A stretch of 64,000 nt of DNA from Macrophomina tecta (GCA_024180945.1 JAKSGN010000041.1:806001-870000); one strand, 5' to 3'; positions 12,438 through 25,341 are shown, numbered from the stretch's first letter. A program made the numbers and translations. Notes: generated by a model from the letters alone, not told the origin.

Positions 12438-15400
12438 TTAGCTTGCAGTGACGAGGACGTACCTGCGGATGGCCATGTCAGCAATCGTCTCTTGCGAAAT
12501 GTGTAGCCAAACAGTCAATGGGTACGAGGGGGTGAGAACATGACAAAAAGGGAATCAGAAGGAGGATGGCGCTTATTCCGCAGCCGCGAGAGATCGACGT
12601 CCGTGACAAATCTTCCTCATCTTTCGACGGCGCAAACAGAAGAAGACGACGACGACAGCGGCGGCGCCGCTGACGACACGTGCTGCATCCAACATTGACA
12701 GTTTTCCAAACAAGCTGGAAGCCGTGTGCCATGAACAAACAAACCATCGCTGCTCCTCGACCAAGAAGTAATGGGCAAAAAGAATACCAACAGGTGAAGG
12801 GGGAAAAGGGGAATGAGCACTTACGAGGTGATAGCATTCATCCTCTCACTCGTCAACTTCAAACAGATGCGCAACAACTCGCTCGCCACTTGCGGCTGTG
12901 CCCTCTCGAGCTCGTTCCACTTCTCGCGCGTCAACAACCAGGCCACCGTATCCGTCTCCGCTGCCACCGTGCCTGTGCGGTCCGTCTCGCTGAAGAAGGG
13001 CAGCTCGCCGCACGTCGTGCCCGCCTGGATGCTCTCGTAGTAGTGGCCTTGCTCGAGGTAGTAGTCCGCGCGCAGCGAGCCTTTCTCCACCAAGTAAAAC
13101 CCGTCGGGCAGGTCGCCACGCGAATACAGCACCGTGCCCTGCGGATACTCGCGCCGCTCGAAGTACGCTACGGCGCGGTGCCAGAAGTCGATGTCCTTGT
13201 CAGAGAGGTCCTGGAACGTTAGCAACATGAGCGGAATCGGCTGCGCGAAGCTCTTCCACTTGTCCGGCGTCAGCACGTTGCTGTGCTCATCGACCGACAC
13301 GTTGCGCTGGTCCTTGAGCGCCAGCGTCGCCGCCTCCTGCAGCAGCGCCCGCCGAGGCGAGTTGAATGCCCCGTCAAATGGGTTGGGAGTGATAGAGTTT
13401 TGCGTGCCCGAGATCTGCCGGGGTGGTGAGATGGACACGGGCTCAGCCTCCTTCGGCGATCCAAGGGACCTGGCCCGCTCATGCAGGGTGCCGAGAAGTT
13501 CGTTTTCACACCATTCTAGCGCTTTGTTCAGCGTCTCGAACCTCTGTGGCGGGGGGCAGTGCTCGTCATTGCTTTCAGCTGGTGCGAACAAGCCGACCAT
13601 CGACAGGCCTTGGCCGACCTCATCACTGAGGGATATGCTAGAAAGCACTAGAGTGACGTTCCTGCGGTGCAGGACCCGGTTGAGCCGTACGAGCACCTCG
13701 GCGGCGGAATAGTCTATTCCAATCACGTGGACGAGGTCTAGCACCACGTATCGGATCGGCCGGGTCCGGAATTGCTCCTCATCCACCAACTTGCGGATGT
13801 CATTCTCAACTGACACGATGGTGCCGAAGAAAAGATATCCTGCAATTTTCGCCACGTATATCTGCTGACCGACCTCACGAAGGTACTTCTGATGCATCGG
13901 GGGTCGGCGGACAGTCGATTGCGCAATAGCTCCGGTGTAGGTCGATCTAATGACTGGCGTCCGTGACGTTTGGACGACATAGGTGAGACAGGCCAGCGCG
14001 ATACCGGCAAGGACACCCCAGACAAAATCGTAGATGCCCATGATCAGAACGATGGTAACGATCTGTCTCAGCTGTTAGCGCATGAGACAATGACGTTGCC
14101 AAGAAAAACGAACCGTCAGATATTCGAGCAGCCGCAGTCTCCCAAGCGTGTCCCAGAGGGCTTCCTTGAGCAAATCAATGCCTAGATAGAAAATCAAAGT
14201 GCCTACAACCATAATGGGAACATATCCAATCAGACCGGGACCGGCCATCCAAATGCCGGCGGTGGCCGCGGCGAGCATGATGCCAGCCCCGCGGCTATTT
14301 CCACCGTGGTCCATGAACATGACACTGTTCACATAGACGAGGTAGTTCTGCATCAATTAGCCTACAACACATCGCGGTGGGTCCGTCCGAGCCTTGATCC
14401 ACCTACCTGAATACTCCCTACAAATCCCGACAAGGAATTCGACAGGCCGTGAGCAATGAGCTCTCTGTTAATGTCCACGTCATCCTCTTTTGCGGACAGG
14501 GCAAGTGCTGGAACATTGATCGGCACATGAATGATACCAAAGAAAGACAACGCAAACATGGTCGGAATAGTTCTAAAAAGAGCCGACCAGTCCACCACGG
14601 AGAAATCTAGTAATAGTCAGTTTGAATCTTCAGCCGGCATTCCAAGGGAGCACTTACCGTAGAGGGAATAAAAGTGGTAGAAAGGCACGCCCGATTCTGG
14701 CTTCTCAAAAACCCAACCAGCCTGGCGGGCCTTGTCAAGATTAAAGTGCGATACAGCAGCGACGACAATATGGAAAACACCAGTAATTACAATAATAAAC
14801 GCTGGCATCAGCGCGGGATGGTCGTAATAGTGCTTGATGATCATGTAGATGATGGCCAGAGCAAGCGGTGATATCCATAGCGCAATGGTGTCTGCTTGGA
14901 ACAGCTTTTGCAACGTCTCGAAGTTGTACTCGAGGTTACCATCGAGCCTCGCTGAGACCTCGATTCCTGTGACGAATAGAAAAAAGCCTACACCTCCGAT
15001 GCAACCATTGAGGATGTTGCGGGGAAAGAAGCTGACGAGATCGCCAAGCTTGAATAGGCCAAGAGCTAAAAAGATAACACCGGTGATGATGGAGCTGAAG
15101 GCGTATGACACCACAACGGTTGCAATGATGGCATTGGGCTCGGCTTGTCCCATCCGCGCCATAATCACGTAAGTCATCTTGTGAAAGAATGGCACAACCT
15201 CAATCTGCATCACGTCAGTTTGCGCCATAATGGGGCGGCCCGAGGTATTCACGCGGACATACCATTTCTGACCCAACGGCACCCTTGAATGTTGAGCCGC
15301 CGAGCGAGTAAACAAGCTGGGAAACAATGCAGCTGACAAAGAACATGGATAGCCCGTCAACACCTAGCTTTGCAAAAATTGGTTCACCAAGAGGAAACAA

Positions 15401-16595
15401 AATCATGCCTAGACTGAATTAGCCTACAGTCTCCCAAACGCGGTCGGTTCATCTGCGATTTAAGCAGCAGAACAGGAAATCAATGCGTTCTTGCATGTGT
15501 GATTGGCTGTGACCGCTCCCCAACATCAAAGAGCACCGCAGAGGTACTTTGTGACAATGACATCCTGGGATGGATGAAAAGGAAGGGCAACGTACCGTAG
15601 GAAAGACCATCCAGCACGTTCAGTAAAAGTCCAAGAAAGACGGCCGGTAAGCTCGTGACGGGTTCGACAACGGCAGCCTGAAAAATAGCCTTCCTATCCC
15701 AACTCTTAGGATTTTTCACCCTCTGGAATGCAGTTGCGGCCGAATGGGCCATGTTGGAAACGCCATGCCAAAACTTATCATTGGCAGGCCTCGACTTCAG
15801 CCCTTGCCTCTGATCCTCCACATCGGCGGTCCCGTTCGCGGCGGCGGCGCCGTAGCCCCTCGCCGGTCTTGATCTCTTCTTTGGGAGCAGCGAAGAAGTC
15901 TCCGAGGTGCCGCGGCGATCGTCGGTGGATCGTCGAGGATCATGATGGGGCTCGCCGTTGACCGCCGCCGCCGACGACACGGGCCGTGACAGCTTACCCG
16001 AAGGCACTTCGCGTAGGGGCTCCGGCGAGGAGGGCTCCGACTCCTCTTGTATGATGCCTGGCGGGGGGAGGTCCAGTGAATCCCGAGGCGCCTCCGAATC
16101 AAAAGTATCGTTGGCCAGGTCCGGAGGGCGACGGCCGCGGGGGCTGCCGGCGGAGAGGCGGCGTGCAAGGAGGCTCGGGGAGCGGAATGAGCCTGATTCC
16201 GAGAGGGCGTGCATGGAGAGTTCCTGCGTCTTGTCTCTCAGGCCTTGGGAGGAATACTCTGGGGTGTCTGCATAGCTGTTAGTCAAGGGTTGGGGGTGGT
16301 GGAAGGCAATTAGGTAAGTACCTATCGAGCCATGAGTAGCCTGGTGGTAGAAGGATCTGGCAGGCGTGCGGGTGAAGGATGAGGAGAGGTACCCGCCAGC
16401 ACTGCTGGTGGGCCGGGGCGGCGACAATATGGGCTGCGGCCTGGAGCCGGGGGTGGAGCTCTCGCCGGACCGGGTGGTGAAGTCTGCGTCGTCGACGTCG
16501 CGGCCGGTAAAGGGGAGGCTGATCTTGGACTGGGCCGGGGCGGCGGCGGCGGCGGCGGCGTGCGAGCCAGGCATCTTGCTCTGGCGGTTGGACAT
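12438..16595 (-). CDS. SulP-family vacuolar transporter with STAS and cNMP-binding-like domains (Vsb1/YGR125W type)
   Basis: Eight exons are proposed: 16595-16322, 16267-15596, 15408-15263, 15204-14658, 14606-14407, 14347-14114, 14062-12825 and a 25-nt last exon, 12462-12438. They give about 1111 residues. A long Ser/Pro-rich cytosolic N-terminus carries an acidic dileucine signal (ETSSLL, about 214-219). A SulP membrane domain follows (about 300-720; [47 protein letters not shown]). Next comes a STAS domain (about 750-880; [20 protein letters not shown]). The C-terminal cyclic-nucleotide-binding fold (about 975-1100) includes [16 protein letters not shown]. Yeast Vsb1 is a vacuolar membrane protein needed for basic amino acid storage in the vacuole; vacuolar location here is inferred from homology and the dileucine motif. 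The last exon (ending SYVLVTAS) is chosen because it restores the phase with good splice sites. Otherwise translation would simply stop one codon after the ITS at 12825. Confidence 0.88.
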
Positions 16596-17887
16596 GGTTG
16601 CCAGAAGAGGTGCAGACTGTCGGCGATTGCGAGTGAATGGCGCAAGGTAACGCGGTTCGGGAGCAAAACGTCAGAGTCGGGGTGCACCAGCAAGACGGCC
16701 CTCAGCGGGGGATCACGCCCACCAGCACATGTATTGCGAATGAAAAGAGCCCGGGCGTGCGGTGAGAGTTTGCTGGCCGCAGGGCTGGGTGGAGCAATTG
16801 GCGAATGAGTTGTTCGGGAAACCGGGCGGGTGAGGTGGGCCGGGATGGACGCTGGAAGCTGGTGACGGACGAGCTCGAGAATTTTGCTCCCCGCCCCCAG
16901 AACCACGTCCACGGGCGCCGCAGCCGTGGCCGGCGAGCGCTAGAGCTGCCATTGAGCGTCAGGCGGCCCGGGGTCGCGCGTCTGCTCGCCGGCGAGTCCG
17001 CGGACGGGCATTCGCCGGCCAAGGCGCGCGTGTCGGGGCCGCGTCGAGACGTTCTTCACGGCGGCGTCGTTGCTGCCCGCAACCCCACCAGGTGCTTGAT
17101 CGCCACACGTCAAGCCCCTTCGCTTGCCGTCGCCAATGCGCGCATCCCACGCGTGGCGCCGGGAAGCCAGCCGCGCCTCAGCAAAGAATGACGCCGCACC
17201 ACGCCATTGCGACCTCTCACTCTGCAAATCGAATTACACATCTGTTCGCAGGGCCTCGTTGCACGTACAATGCCCATCTCCATCTGCATTCCAGCTTCTG
17301 CGCGCCTCCGAGGAGCTGCCCGCTTTTCCCACCTGCACCCCGCGGACCTGACGCCAGCATCAGCCCAGAAGCTCCCGACTCGCCCGGTCCGCGCCTAATA
17401 TGCCTTGCTCCAAGCACATGCAGCCGCTGTTGCGCGTCTTGCATCGCCTGGATCACTTGATCCCAGCGAGCACAAGTCCCAGTCCGACGGAAGGCCCCGC
17501 CTCTGCTGCAAGTTCCTTCTCATCAGCTGCTGCGCAGGCGTAGCATGTGTATTCCCCCGCCGTTCTTGTCCAACCGTTTGAGCACCCGCCAACAAGGTGC
17601 CTGCCGTGGCACCCCTCGACTAAGCACTACTCGGTCCCCTCCGCCCCGCAGCAATCCCATATTCCCTCGCACATGTTTGAGCAACCAGCCTCTTGCACTT
17701 GAACATGAATCTGCTCCCGCATACGCTGAATGGCCGTCGAGAGATAGTTTTGCTCGGCCGACAGCGCTTGCGCGCGCCTTGACTTGTGCCGCTTATCGAT
17801 GCAGAAGGAGACGCAAGACGGCTCGGAGCCTCCCGCACGCTGTGGAAAAAAAAAAAAAAAAAAAGGCCTGATCAGGACCTTTCCGCG
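16596..17887. other. Intergenic; VSB1-like promoter side and PSF1 3' flank
   Basis: GC-rich sequence with no recognised gene. An A-homopolymer of about 19 bases lies at 17846-17864, shortly downstream of the PSF1 stop (minus strand). Confidence 0.55.
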
Positions 17888-18866
17888 TCAAGTGAGCCGC
17901 TGCAGATAGCCCTGCTGAATGAGCCGTTCGACATCGCCCTGACGCACGTAGAATTGGCTGTTCTTCGTCAAAGTGATTGCGCTGGATCGACGGTCAGCTA
18001 TGCTCTGTGATGCCTGCCGAACGGCATAGTAAACCAGCCGAGTGCCGTGTAAATCCACAATGACCAAGACCTAGCCTCATTGGGAAGCGGTCTTGATCGA
18101 GCAGTCGTCCCGCTTGTCGGTACCCGCGAGTTTCCACATATTTTGAGGGGTACAGCGAAGAGACACCCAGCAAAAGCAAGAAACGGACGAAAAAGCCCAC
18201 TCACCCATACTCCGTCTGAATCTCGCCAGCATCCCTGAGGACGCGCACGTCGATGAACAAATCACGCGGCGGTTCCAAGCTGCCGGTGAGGTCGATGTCG
18301 GTCCACTGGCCCTTGTACGCCGCGAGCAGGTCGCTGTACTGCCTCACATACTCCTCCTCTTCTGGGCTCAAGCTGCTGGTGTTGCCCCTATCGCCACCCA
18401 GATCCTTGCTTCCGCCGACCTGCTGCCCCTGCTGCTGCTGTTGCTGCAACTGCTGCTGCCGCTCCAGCACATCGATACCGTTCCAGCACATCTCCTCCAG
18501 CTTGTCCGAGCGGGTGCGATGGTACGCGAGCAGGCAGCGCTTATTGCGGCGCATGGCCAGGTGGTCGACGAGCAGGGCGCAGGCGGTGGCCGGGTCGGCG
18601 GAGGGGTTGAACGAGCCTTGGAGCGCGCCAGTGATCTCATTGACGTCGTTGTTGAGCTCGCGCACCTCGCGCGTCACGGCGCGCACGATCTCCGTCTGGT
18701 AGGGCGGCAGGTGTGCCAGCGCCTGCGTGCGTTTTGCATGTTGGACCTAGAATTGCAGAGAAAAAAAAAAGGAAGATCGATGGTAAGAATGACGTCTCTG
18801 AACAGCGGCAGAAAAGCCAAGCGAAATCGAACCACTTACCAGCTTGTTGCCCAGTTCGCCGTACAT
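17888..18866 (-). CDS. PSF1: GINS complex subunit Psf1
   Basis: Three exons: 18866-18840 (nine codons), 18746-18205 and 17981-17888, giving about 220 residues, the usual Psf1 size. The N-terminus MYGELGNKLVQHAKRTQ and the block LPPYQTEIVRAVTREV are characteristic of Psf1. MRRNKRCLLAYHRTRSDKLE is the conserved core of the GINS A-domain. The C-terminal B-domain (PPRDLFIDVRVL, then YLQRLT at the stop) is present. Psf1 is part of the Sld5-Psf1-Psf2-Psf3 complex in the CMG replicative helicase in the nucleus. A glutamine-rich insert (about 106-118) followed by a Gly/Ser linker interrupts the region between the two domains. The short first exon carries the start and its end is supported by a GTAAGT donor. 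Confidence 0.95.
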
Positions 18867-19940
18867 CGTTGTGTTGTGTTTGGTGATGTTGATGTCGATC
18901 AGGACGAACTGCGTTTCGGTGCAGAGCTGTGCCCCACGCGGTCCCGCGCAGACCCTTGCTCCGATGAATCTCATCAGGCCCTCCGTTTTCCCAACCTCGC
19001 GAATCATCATTGGGGGCATATATGAGCAGCTGCCGTTCTCCGCGCATGGCTATCGTAGGCAGATACCCAAACTTGCATGATTTAGAACCGATGAGCCTCT
19101 CCTGCTCTCGATTTCGCAGGCGGCGTGCAGAACTGCTACGCCAGCTCACGTGCACAGCCCGATTAGGATGTAGAGAATTGTCATCCTGGGAGTCTATAAT
19201 ACGCTCTCGGGTTGCACAAGGTGCGTTTGTAGGAGGAGAAATTTTCGTGCCTGGGCATAAAAGGGACCAGGGTTCGGATCCGTGCCCTGCCTCAACATCT
19301 CATCCACACCACACGTCTTCTTGACCCGTGCTGTGAGCATCAATGAAGATTGTAGTTGCCTTGACACTGCGGCCGTCACCCAACAAGGCTCAGTTGCACA
19401 ACTACCCTACGTGGTACCTCAGAAGTCAGATACGGATTGGTCTATCATCAGCTCGCGGTTTGTAGTTATTATGACAAGCCCAAAGATGCTCAACCAGCCG
19501 CCCAGCCTGCCCTTTCTCCTTCCATTGTCTCACCTCCAACCCAGTACCGTCACCCTTCCTAAAGCGTTTCCTTTATGTCATGAATACAAACTTTCAGAAC
19601 ATACGAGCAAGAGCAAGAGAGATAAGAGAAAACGGAGGAAAAGATATTAGAAGTGGAAGGACACAAGACACAGAGACATAAAGAGAAAGGATACAGCCAC
19701 CCAAGCAGCCGCCCACCCCAGGAATAACGCCGAGTCCATGCAAAGACTCTCTTCTTGATATCTCGTGGGAAGAAGAGAAAAGAAAGAGCCTGGGTTGTTA
19801 TACAAGGTGGCCGCCTTCACATCAGATTGTCCTGATACCGAGAACTCCACAGGCTACCGATAACACCAACCCAGCCGCTCATAACACATCAAAACGCTCC
19901 AAGGAAATCCGTCATTCCCAGAAACTGCATACTTCCCGAC
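18867..19940. other. Intergenic; PSF1 promoter side and HMG-factor 3' flank
   Basis: No gene is recognised. The left part should contain the PSF1 promoter (minus strand) and the right part the 3' UTR of the HMG-box factor. Confidence 0.55.
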
Positions 19941-21684
19941 TCAGTTCGTTGGTGCAGTCTCGTCCATCCACTTGTCGAACTCACTGGCCGGTTCCATAGG
20001 CATGAGGCTAGCGTCCACCTGCCACTCTGCGGGCTGATGCTCCGGAGGCTGCTCGCTCATGAATGTTGGGTAGCCGCCCTCATCGTAAACGCCACCGAAT
20101 TGCTGATGGCCATCCTGCGGGAAGGACTGCTCGGCCCCGAAGCCTAGGAGCATGGGATCAACCTGAGGCTCGCCACCAGGAGTCCCCATGCCGTGCGGGA
20201 AGCCGAGCTGCAGGAGCTCATGGGCCTGCTGGCCGCCAGGAAGGCCGAGGAGAGACTGCCCCATGTCGTAGACTGGCGTCGATTGCTGGCGCATTCCGGG
20301 ATGTTCCATTCTATGCATACGAACGTCCTCAATTCCGGGGTTGGCGCCGTGCGGATGGACTGTCGTCTGGTAATATTGGTGGTGCATTTCTGCAACACCA
20401 AGTGCAGCTGGAGGTGCGCGACCTTCGTTGGTTGCCTCCCAGGTGGACTTGTTGACGCCCCCGTTGTTCGGGCCAAAACTGCGTTCATCAAAAGTCGGCT
20501 GGCGTCTGTGAGCTTTGATCCTTGGTCGGCGGCCGTTGGGATTCCACTCTGCATCCGGGTCATCCAGGTCGCTGGGCTCACTGTCCTCGTCGGAGTAGGT
20601 GCCCTTTCTCTTACGCGCAGCCGGTGTAGTCTTGCTAGGAGAGAACTTATAATCTGGGTGAGCGTTCTGGTGGTTTATCCGCTCGATCTTGGCTAACTCG
20701 TTGTAGTGCTCGCGCACTTCCGCGGGTTCCATCGGCCAGCTTTCGCCAGATACAGAAGATACCACCTGATGGTTATTTTGCAGGCACCACATCTTCGTGC
20801 GCTCCGCATATGCTGACCGGTAGAGCATGAAGGAGTTCATGGGCCTGGTGATGTACCCATTACGCTTGGCTGCCTCTTCCCTTCTCTGCTCTGCTGGCCT
20901 GTTGACCCACTCTTCCATGTTCCTAACCGGAATGTGAGTGAAATCCTTTGTGAGTTCACTCAGTGGAGCAGTGAGCTTCGGCGTTTTGACCTTGGTCTTG
21001 TTCTCGCCGGTCTTCTTCTTCGCCTTGCCCGTGCGTGCTTTCGAGCTCGGAGAAGCAGTACGAGCTGCTGACGTACCACTTCTAGTCCGCCGTCCGCCTT
21101 CGCTTGCCGTTGCAGACCTTGGCGTGGGAGGTGTGTGAGCTTGCATCCCTTGATGCACGTACTATCAAGAAAAAACCGTCAGAAGATCGCGATGTCTCAC
21201 GGAACACGAGTGCAGCCTTACTGGAAGATTACGGTAGACCTGGCTGTCATCATGGTAGTAGGTCGTCCCTGAGCCCCCGTAGCCGTCCTGCGCCAAAGCT
21301 CGGTTAACAAGGAGCTTTCTTAACACTGACATTGTATATTTCGTTAAGAGTATGGAAGTGGTGGCAAAGTGGTGGTAACCGAAAAGATTTGCTCACCATT
21401 GAAATGCCCAAGCCGATCTCACTCTGGCCATGCGCATCCGGGTAACTGCTGACGTTGTAGTGTGGACTCGTGTACAGTCCTACTGACTGCTGATGCTGGA
21501 TTGGGCCAGGTGTTGCGTAGGCAGACTGCGCAGTGGGCTGTGCGTACTGTGATTCGTCGACATCATACTTGTATGGGGTGTTGGTATTGTGTTGGACCAG
21601 GTGATGTAGGTCATATTGCAACTCGGCCGGCACGCTCGGCGGTGTCGGGGGGTGTCGCTGGACCATTGGTTCCGCTTTTAACAT
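19941..21684 (-). CDS. HMG-box transcription factor with mating-type-like (MATA/Ste11-type) HMG domain
   Basis: Three exons: 21684-21397, 21287-21222 and 21161-19941, giving about 524 residues. The N-terminus is Tyr/Gln/Pro-rich. A basic Ser/Lys-rich region precedes a single HMG box of the sequence-specific (MATA_HMG) class at about 218-290: RPMNSFMLYRSAYAERTK, NHQVVSSVSGESW, then EIxR-like YNELAKIERINHQNAHPDYKFSP. The tail is acidic and Gly/Gln/Met/Pro-rich, typical of an activation domain. Relatives include S. pombe Ste11 and Pezizomycotina HMG factors that control mating and sexual development; which of these it corresponds to cannot be told from the sequence. It is clearly different from the mitochondrial HMG protein at 1.7-2.9 kb. 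An alternative start seven codons later (Met-Val-Gln) is possible. Confidence 0.88.
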
Positions 21685-24600
21685 GATCTGTCAGGACTTG
21701 CGCCACTTCTTCCCGAACAAGACCTGCTACGGTGAACGCTGAGAACCCGACTGTGGTGGTGGGCGAGTGAATGCCGAATTGAAACGCCGCTCAACCGCCG
21801 TTCCACAGGCGCACAAGACTCTTCTTTCGTTGCACGAGATCTCGCGATAGAGGACCTGGGAGCTCCGGTGGTACTCGTGAGCCACTGCCGCCGTTGAAAA
21901 GTCTTGCCTTGTTGTGGCCGGCTTCTTTCCGACAGGTTTCTGGAAGATCTCCGTGGATCAAGATTGGATTGATAACTGAGCTGTCCAGGATATCAACTGA
22001 ACTGCGTGTGTCAGCGGCAAGATCTTTCTGCAGTCTCTGCAATGCAAGGGGTTTGTCTCTTGATGCTATTGCATTGATGCAGCCAGGAGCAGAAAGAGGC
22101 CTTTGAGGACGAACCTGTCGCGGGTAGCCGTCGCTCGCCGTGCGTGTTATGTCTGTACAGGCGGCTCAGGAGTTGAGATGTTGCAGCAATCAGTCGCGGA
22201 GAGCTATGCGGCTCCGAGCGTGGCGAGTTGACGCTGTCTCAGCGTTGTTTCTTTGTTGCAAAGCTCCAGACCGATGGCAAGCAGACGGCGACAAATCGGC
22301 CAACCGATAGGGCAGCACTTCTTTGTCTGGTGGCAGTCAGTACCTCAGGCAGTTATTTGTAGCGGGTGGCAGCCGTCGAGGTTTACCGCATACGTAGGAG
22401 ATCGGAGGCCGGGCGACTGAAGACGGATGACCAATGAGGGCCGGATTCGTAGAGGTCAAGACCACTTATCTTGGTGGCTGTTTTTGGATGAGAGACCTGG
22501 CAACTGACGCCGCTGGGGGTTTTGTGAAGGTTCGGTGGTCTGGAGAAGGCGGGAGGCTGGCCCGCCACGCGCAGTGGTTGCTTGGACGCTCGAAATGGAA
22601 CGAAAACGGTCAAACAAGTCCACAACCCAGGAAAATAGGTTAGATGTTACACACGCAAGGCTTCGAGGATCTCGCATTCCTACTAGCAGCTCTCCAATTT
22701 ACCAACTGTTGGCCGTCATGTTGCCAAGGCGCGTAGTGACTTGGGTGGACCGAAAGCAGTATGTTTCGCGGCCATGGTATGCGCGGCATTACCTGCAGCT
22801 TGGGAACTGCCATCTTGACGGCCTAATGGCAGAGGCCAAATCCGTTTGAAGAATGACTGTCTCACTCTGGAACTAGCAGGGATCACCTGCGAATTCATGG
22901 GTGACTAATGCTGCCATTTCCCCTCTGCGCCGGTGCTAAGGCCCGCATTCTAAGACAAGTGCCAGTGTTACCGCAGCCGCGATCTGGCGAGTGGATGCGA
23001 ATCATGTGTGTTCCCCGGAAGCTCAGCAGATGTGGCTGGAGGGGCGCAAGGGCGCTTATCCTTCGCGGGGAGCGGCTGGGTTGCGGGAGCAATAGGAGTC
23101 CTCTACTCCTCTGTGATAGCCCGAGCTGCGTCTGGCAGCTTGCAGACGCCTTGGCTTCCCTGTCGCCTGATGCAGGGTTCGGTTGCTTCCGGACAATACC
23201 AGGGACAGACGGCGTCTGCGAGCGGCTGATTGGCACCAGCAAGCAGTGACGGGTAAGGGCCCGCTCCGTTCGTGCTCCATCCGCTGCGGGTAAGCGCAGC
23301 CTGGATGCGCCTCCAATTGGCCAGCACGTTGGCTGATTCGAAGCCGCAGAGTAGGCGGGGCTTGAGAGGTGGGCCCACATGGACCACAAGAGCCATGGCC
23401 ATCCAACGGCTGATGTTGGGCTGCTCAACTTCGACTGCTGATTTGATTGCTGGAGATTGATATTGAGGTGTCGTGTGAGGACGGATCAGCCGGAAAGCCC
23501 CGAACTGCCGGACGGCGTGGTGATCAGCAAAGGCTTTCTCCGAATGCATGTCGAACGGTACTCTATAAGCCGCGAAAACGTTCGCTACTGTCTACCCTGT
23601 CATGAGACTCTGGCATAGAGCCCGGTGAGACCGAAGAGCTAGCAGTTGGTGGGCCTGGAATACCGCGGAAAGATTCATCACTCACGAGGCCGTCACGTTC
23701 AGTGGGCAGGGATGGCTCCCAACCGCTAAATGTCCCGCCCCGCCACTATGAAGTAGGTGTTCCAGAGTTGCAGTGCTTTCATCAGGAATAACGGCCTCCG
23801 CTATACTCCAAGTGGATAATGGAGAACCTAGTCTCATAGCATTCTGACGTTTCCACTCGGACGCGAAAGCGACGCCTTGACCAGAAACGTACCAACATGC
23901 AGCCGCCGCGAATAGCAGTACCATATCGCCGAATCCACGCTCTTCCACGGTCGATCAGCGTTCGATCAGGATAGCGGCGGGCGCCCCGAAGGAGTGTCGC
24001 ACGACGACTAGCCATAAGGCGACCCCCTTCGCAGGGAAATGACGGGCGTTACGACCGGAGAGCTTGCGGAGGCCAATGGCGGACTCCGAGCGCGAGCACT
24101 CCCTTACGGGTAGAAAAACGCCGTCCTGCGCGGCGGCTGCAGGACAGTGGCCGAGGAACCAGCGTGAAGAAAAAAGGTGGAGAGATGGCGCAGACAAGGT
24201 TTGCCTCACAGCAGCCCCTCGCTGTTTCTTCACGAGATTCGTCATAGTGGTTCGACAGGTGGAGGCGTCGACGATCCGGGCACCTTAGGGATGCAGAGGC
24301 GCTGGAAGGTGGTACAAAAACTCACAGGAGATGAGAGCCCGCAAGGACCAGGCGCCACTCCGAACACATACAGCACGTGCGAGGCCTGCACAGGAGCTGT
24401 GGCGCTCGGACTGGAGTTGTCGGTCCCATCATGATCAATCCATGCCTTCCGCTGCTGGAATTGAAGCCCCTTGACAAGAGACCCACGGCGGTAGACGGGT
24501 AGCTTGGCCGTCCAGACGGCTGCCAGCACCAAGACGCCAAGCTCATTCTTGGGGAAGCAGTGATATCAGACTGAATTGCCTTCTGCAAGGTACAAAACCG

Positions 24601-25341
24601 GCACAGGTCCGCGTACGAGGGGCCTGGATGTCTCCGGCGGGCCGTCACGACGCCACACACAGGCTTGCTCTGGGTTGCGCCATTGGGCCGGACGACGATA
24701 GTGCGAGACTTGCAACACTGGGGAGGTGATGGTGAGATGGTGATTCACAGCGGATTCCGCGGGAAGAGGGCCGACTGAGACAGGTTGGTTGCGCCCGGCG
24801 ACGGTTGCACCAGCGGCACTGAAGAGGGACGGTGAGCAGCAACGCGTGCAAGGCGGCGCCACAGGCCGGGGACACGGGAGGCGGAGCGGGAGCAGCGCGT
24901 GCTCGGGAGCAGAAGAAGAAAACAGCGACGCGCCGGGCAGGGCAGAGGGCGGCCGGGCGGAGGTCGACATAACCTTTGCGGTCCGTCGTTCTTCCTCGTA
25001 GCTGAGGCCGGACGGGGATGGTTTAGTGTTTGTGCCTGGTGGAGACAGCTGGAGCTATGGACGGGCGCTCGGGCGATCATCTCGCATCATCCTGGCCCTG
25101 GCCCTCGCCCTCGCCCATTCCTGCTCCGAAGCACAGGCCCTTGCCGACGTAAGGTAACTTCAGGCCACACCTCAACACAGGACCGTCGCCATCTCCCTCC
25201 CCGCATGTCCAAAGACGCGCGCCAGACGCACCGCCCACCCTTGACGATCGCGCAAGCGATGAAACAGCACAAACGGCGGAGATTGCGCTAGACCGCCCGC
25301 GAAGCCTGCGAAAGCCAGTTACACGACTGCCACTCCAAAGC
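21685..25341. other. 3.7-kb divergent intergenic region between HMG factor and TMF1-like gene
   Basis: Both neighbours are transcribed outward from this region, so it should contain both promoters. It is the longest divergent spacing in the window. Open frames up to about 180 residues exist, but none has recognisable motifs or splice-supported continuation. A developmental regulator with a long upstream region is a common arrangement, but I can point to no specific site. Confidence 0.5.

Noticed and set aside
22895..23428. Minus-strand frame of 177 residues between the HMG factor and the TMF1-like gene
   Set aside because: No motif, Pro/Arg/Ser-rich composition typical of non-coding GC-rich DNA, and no supporting splice continuation.
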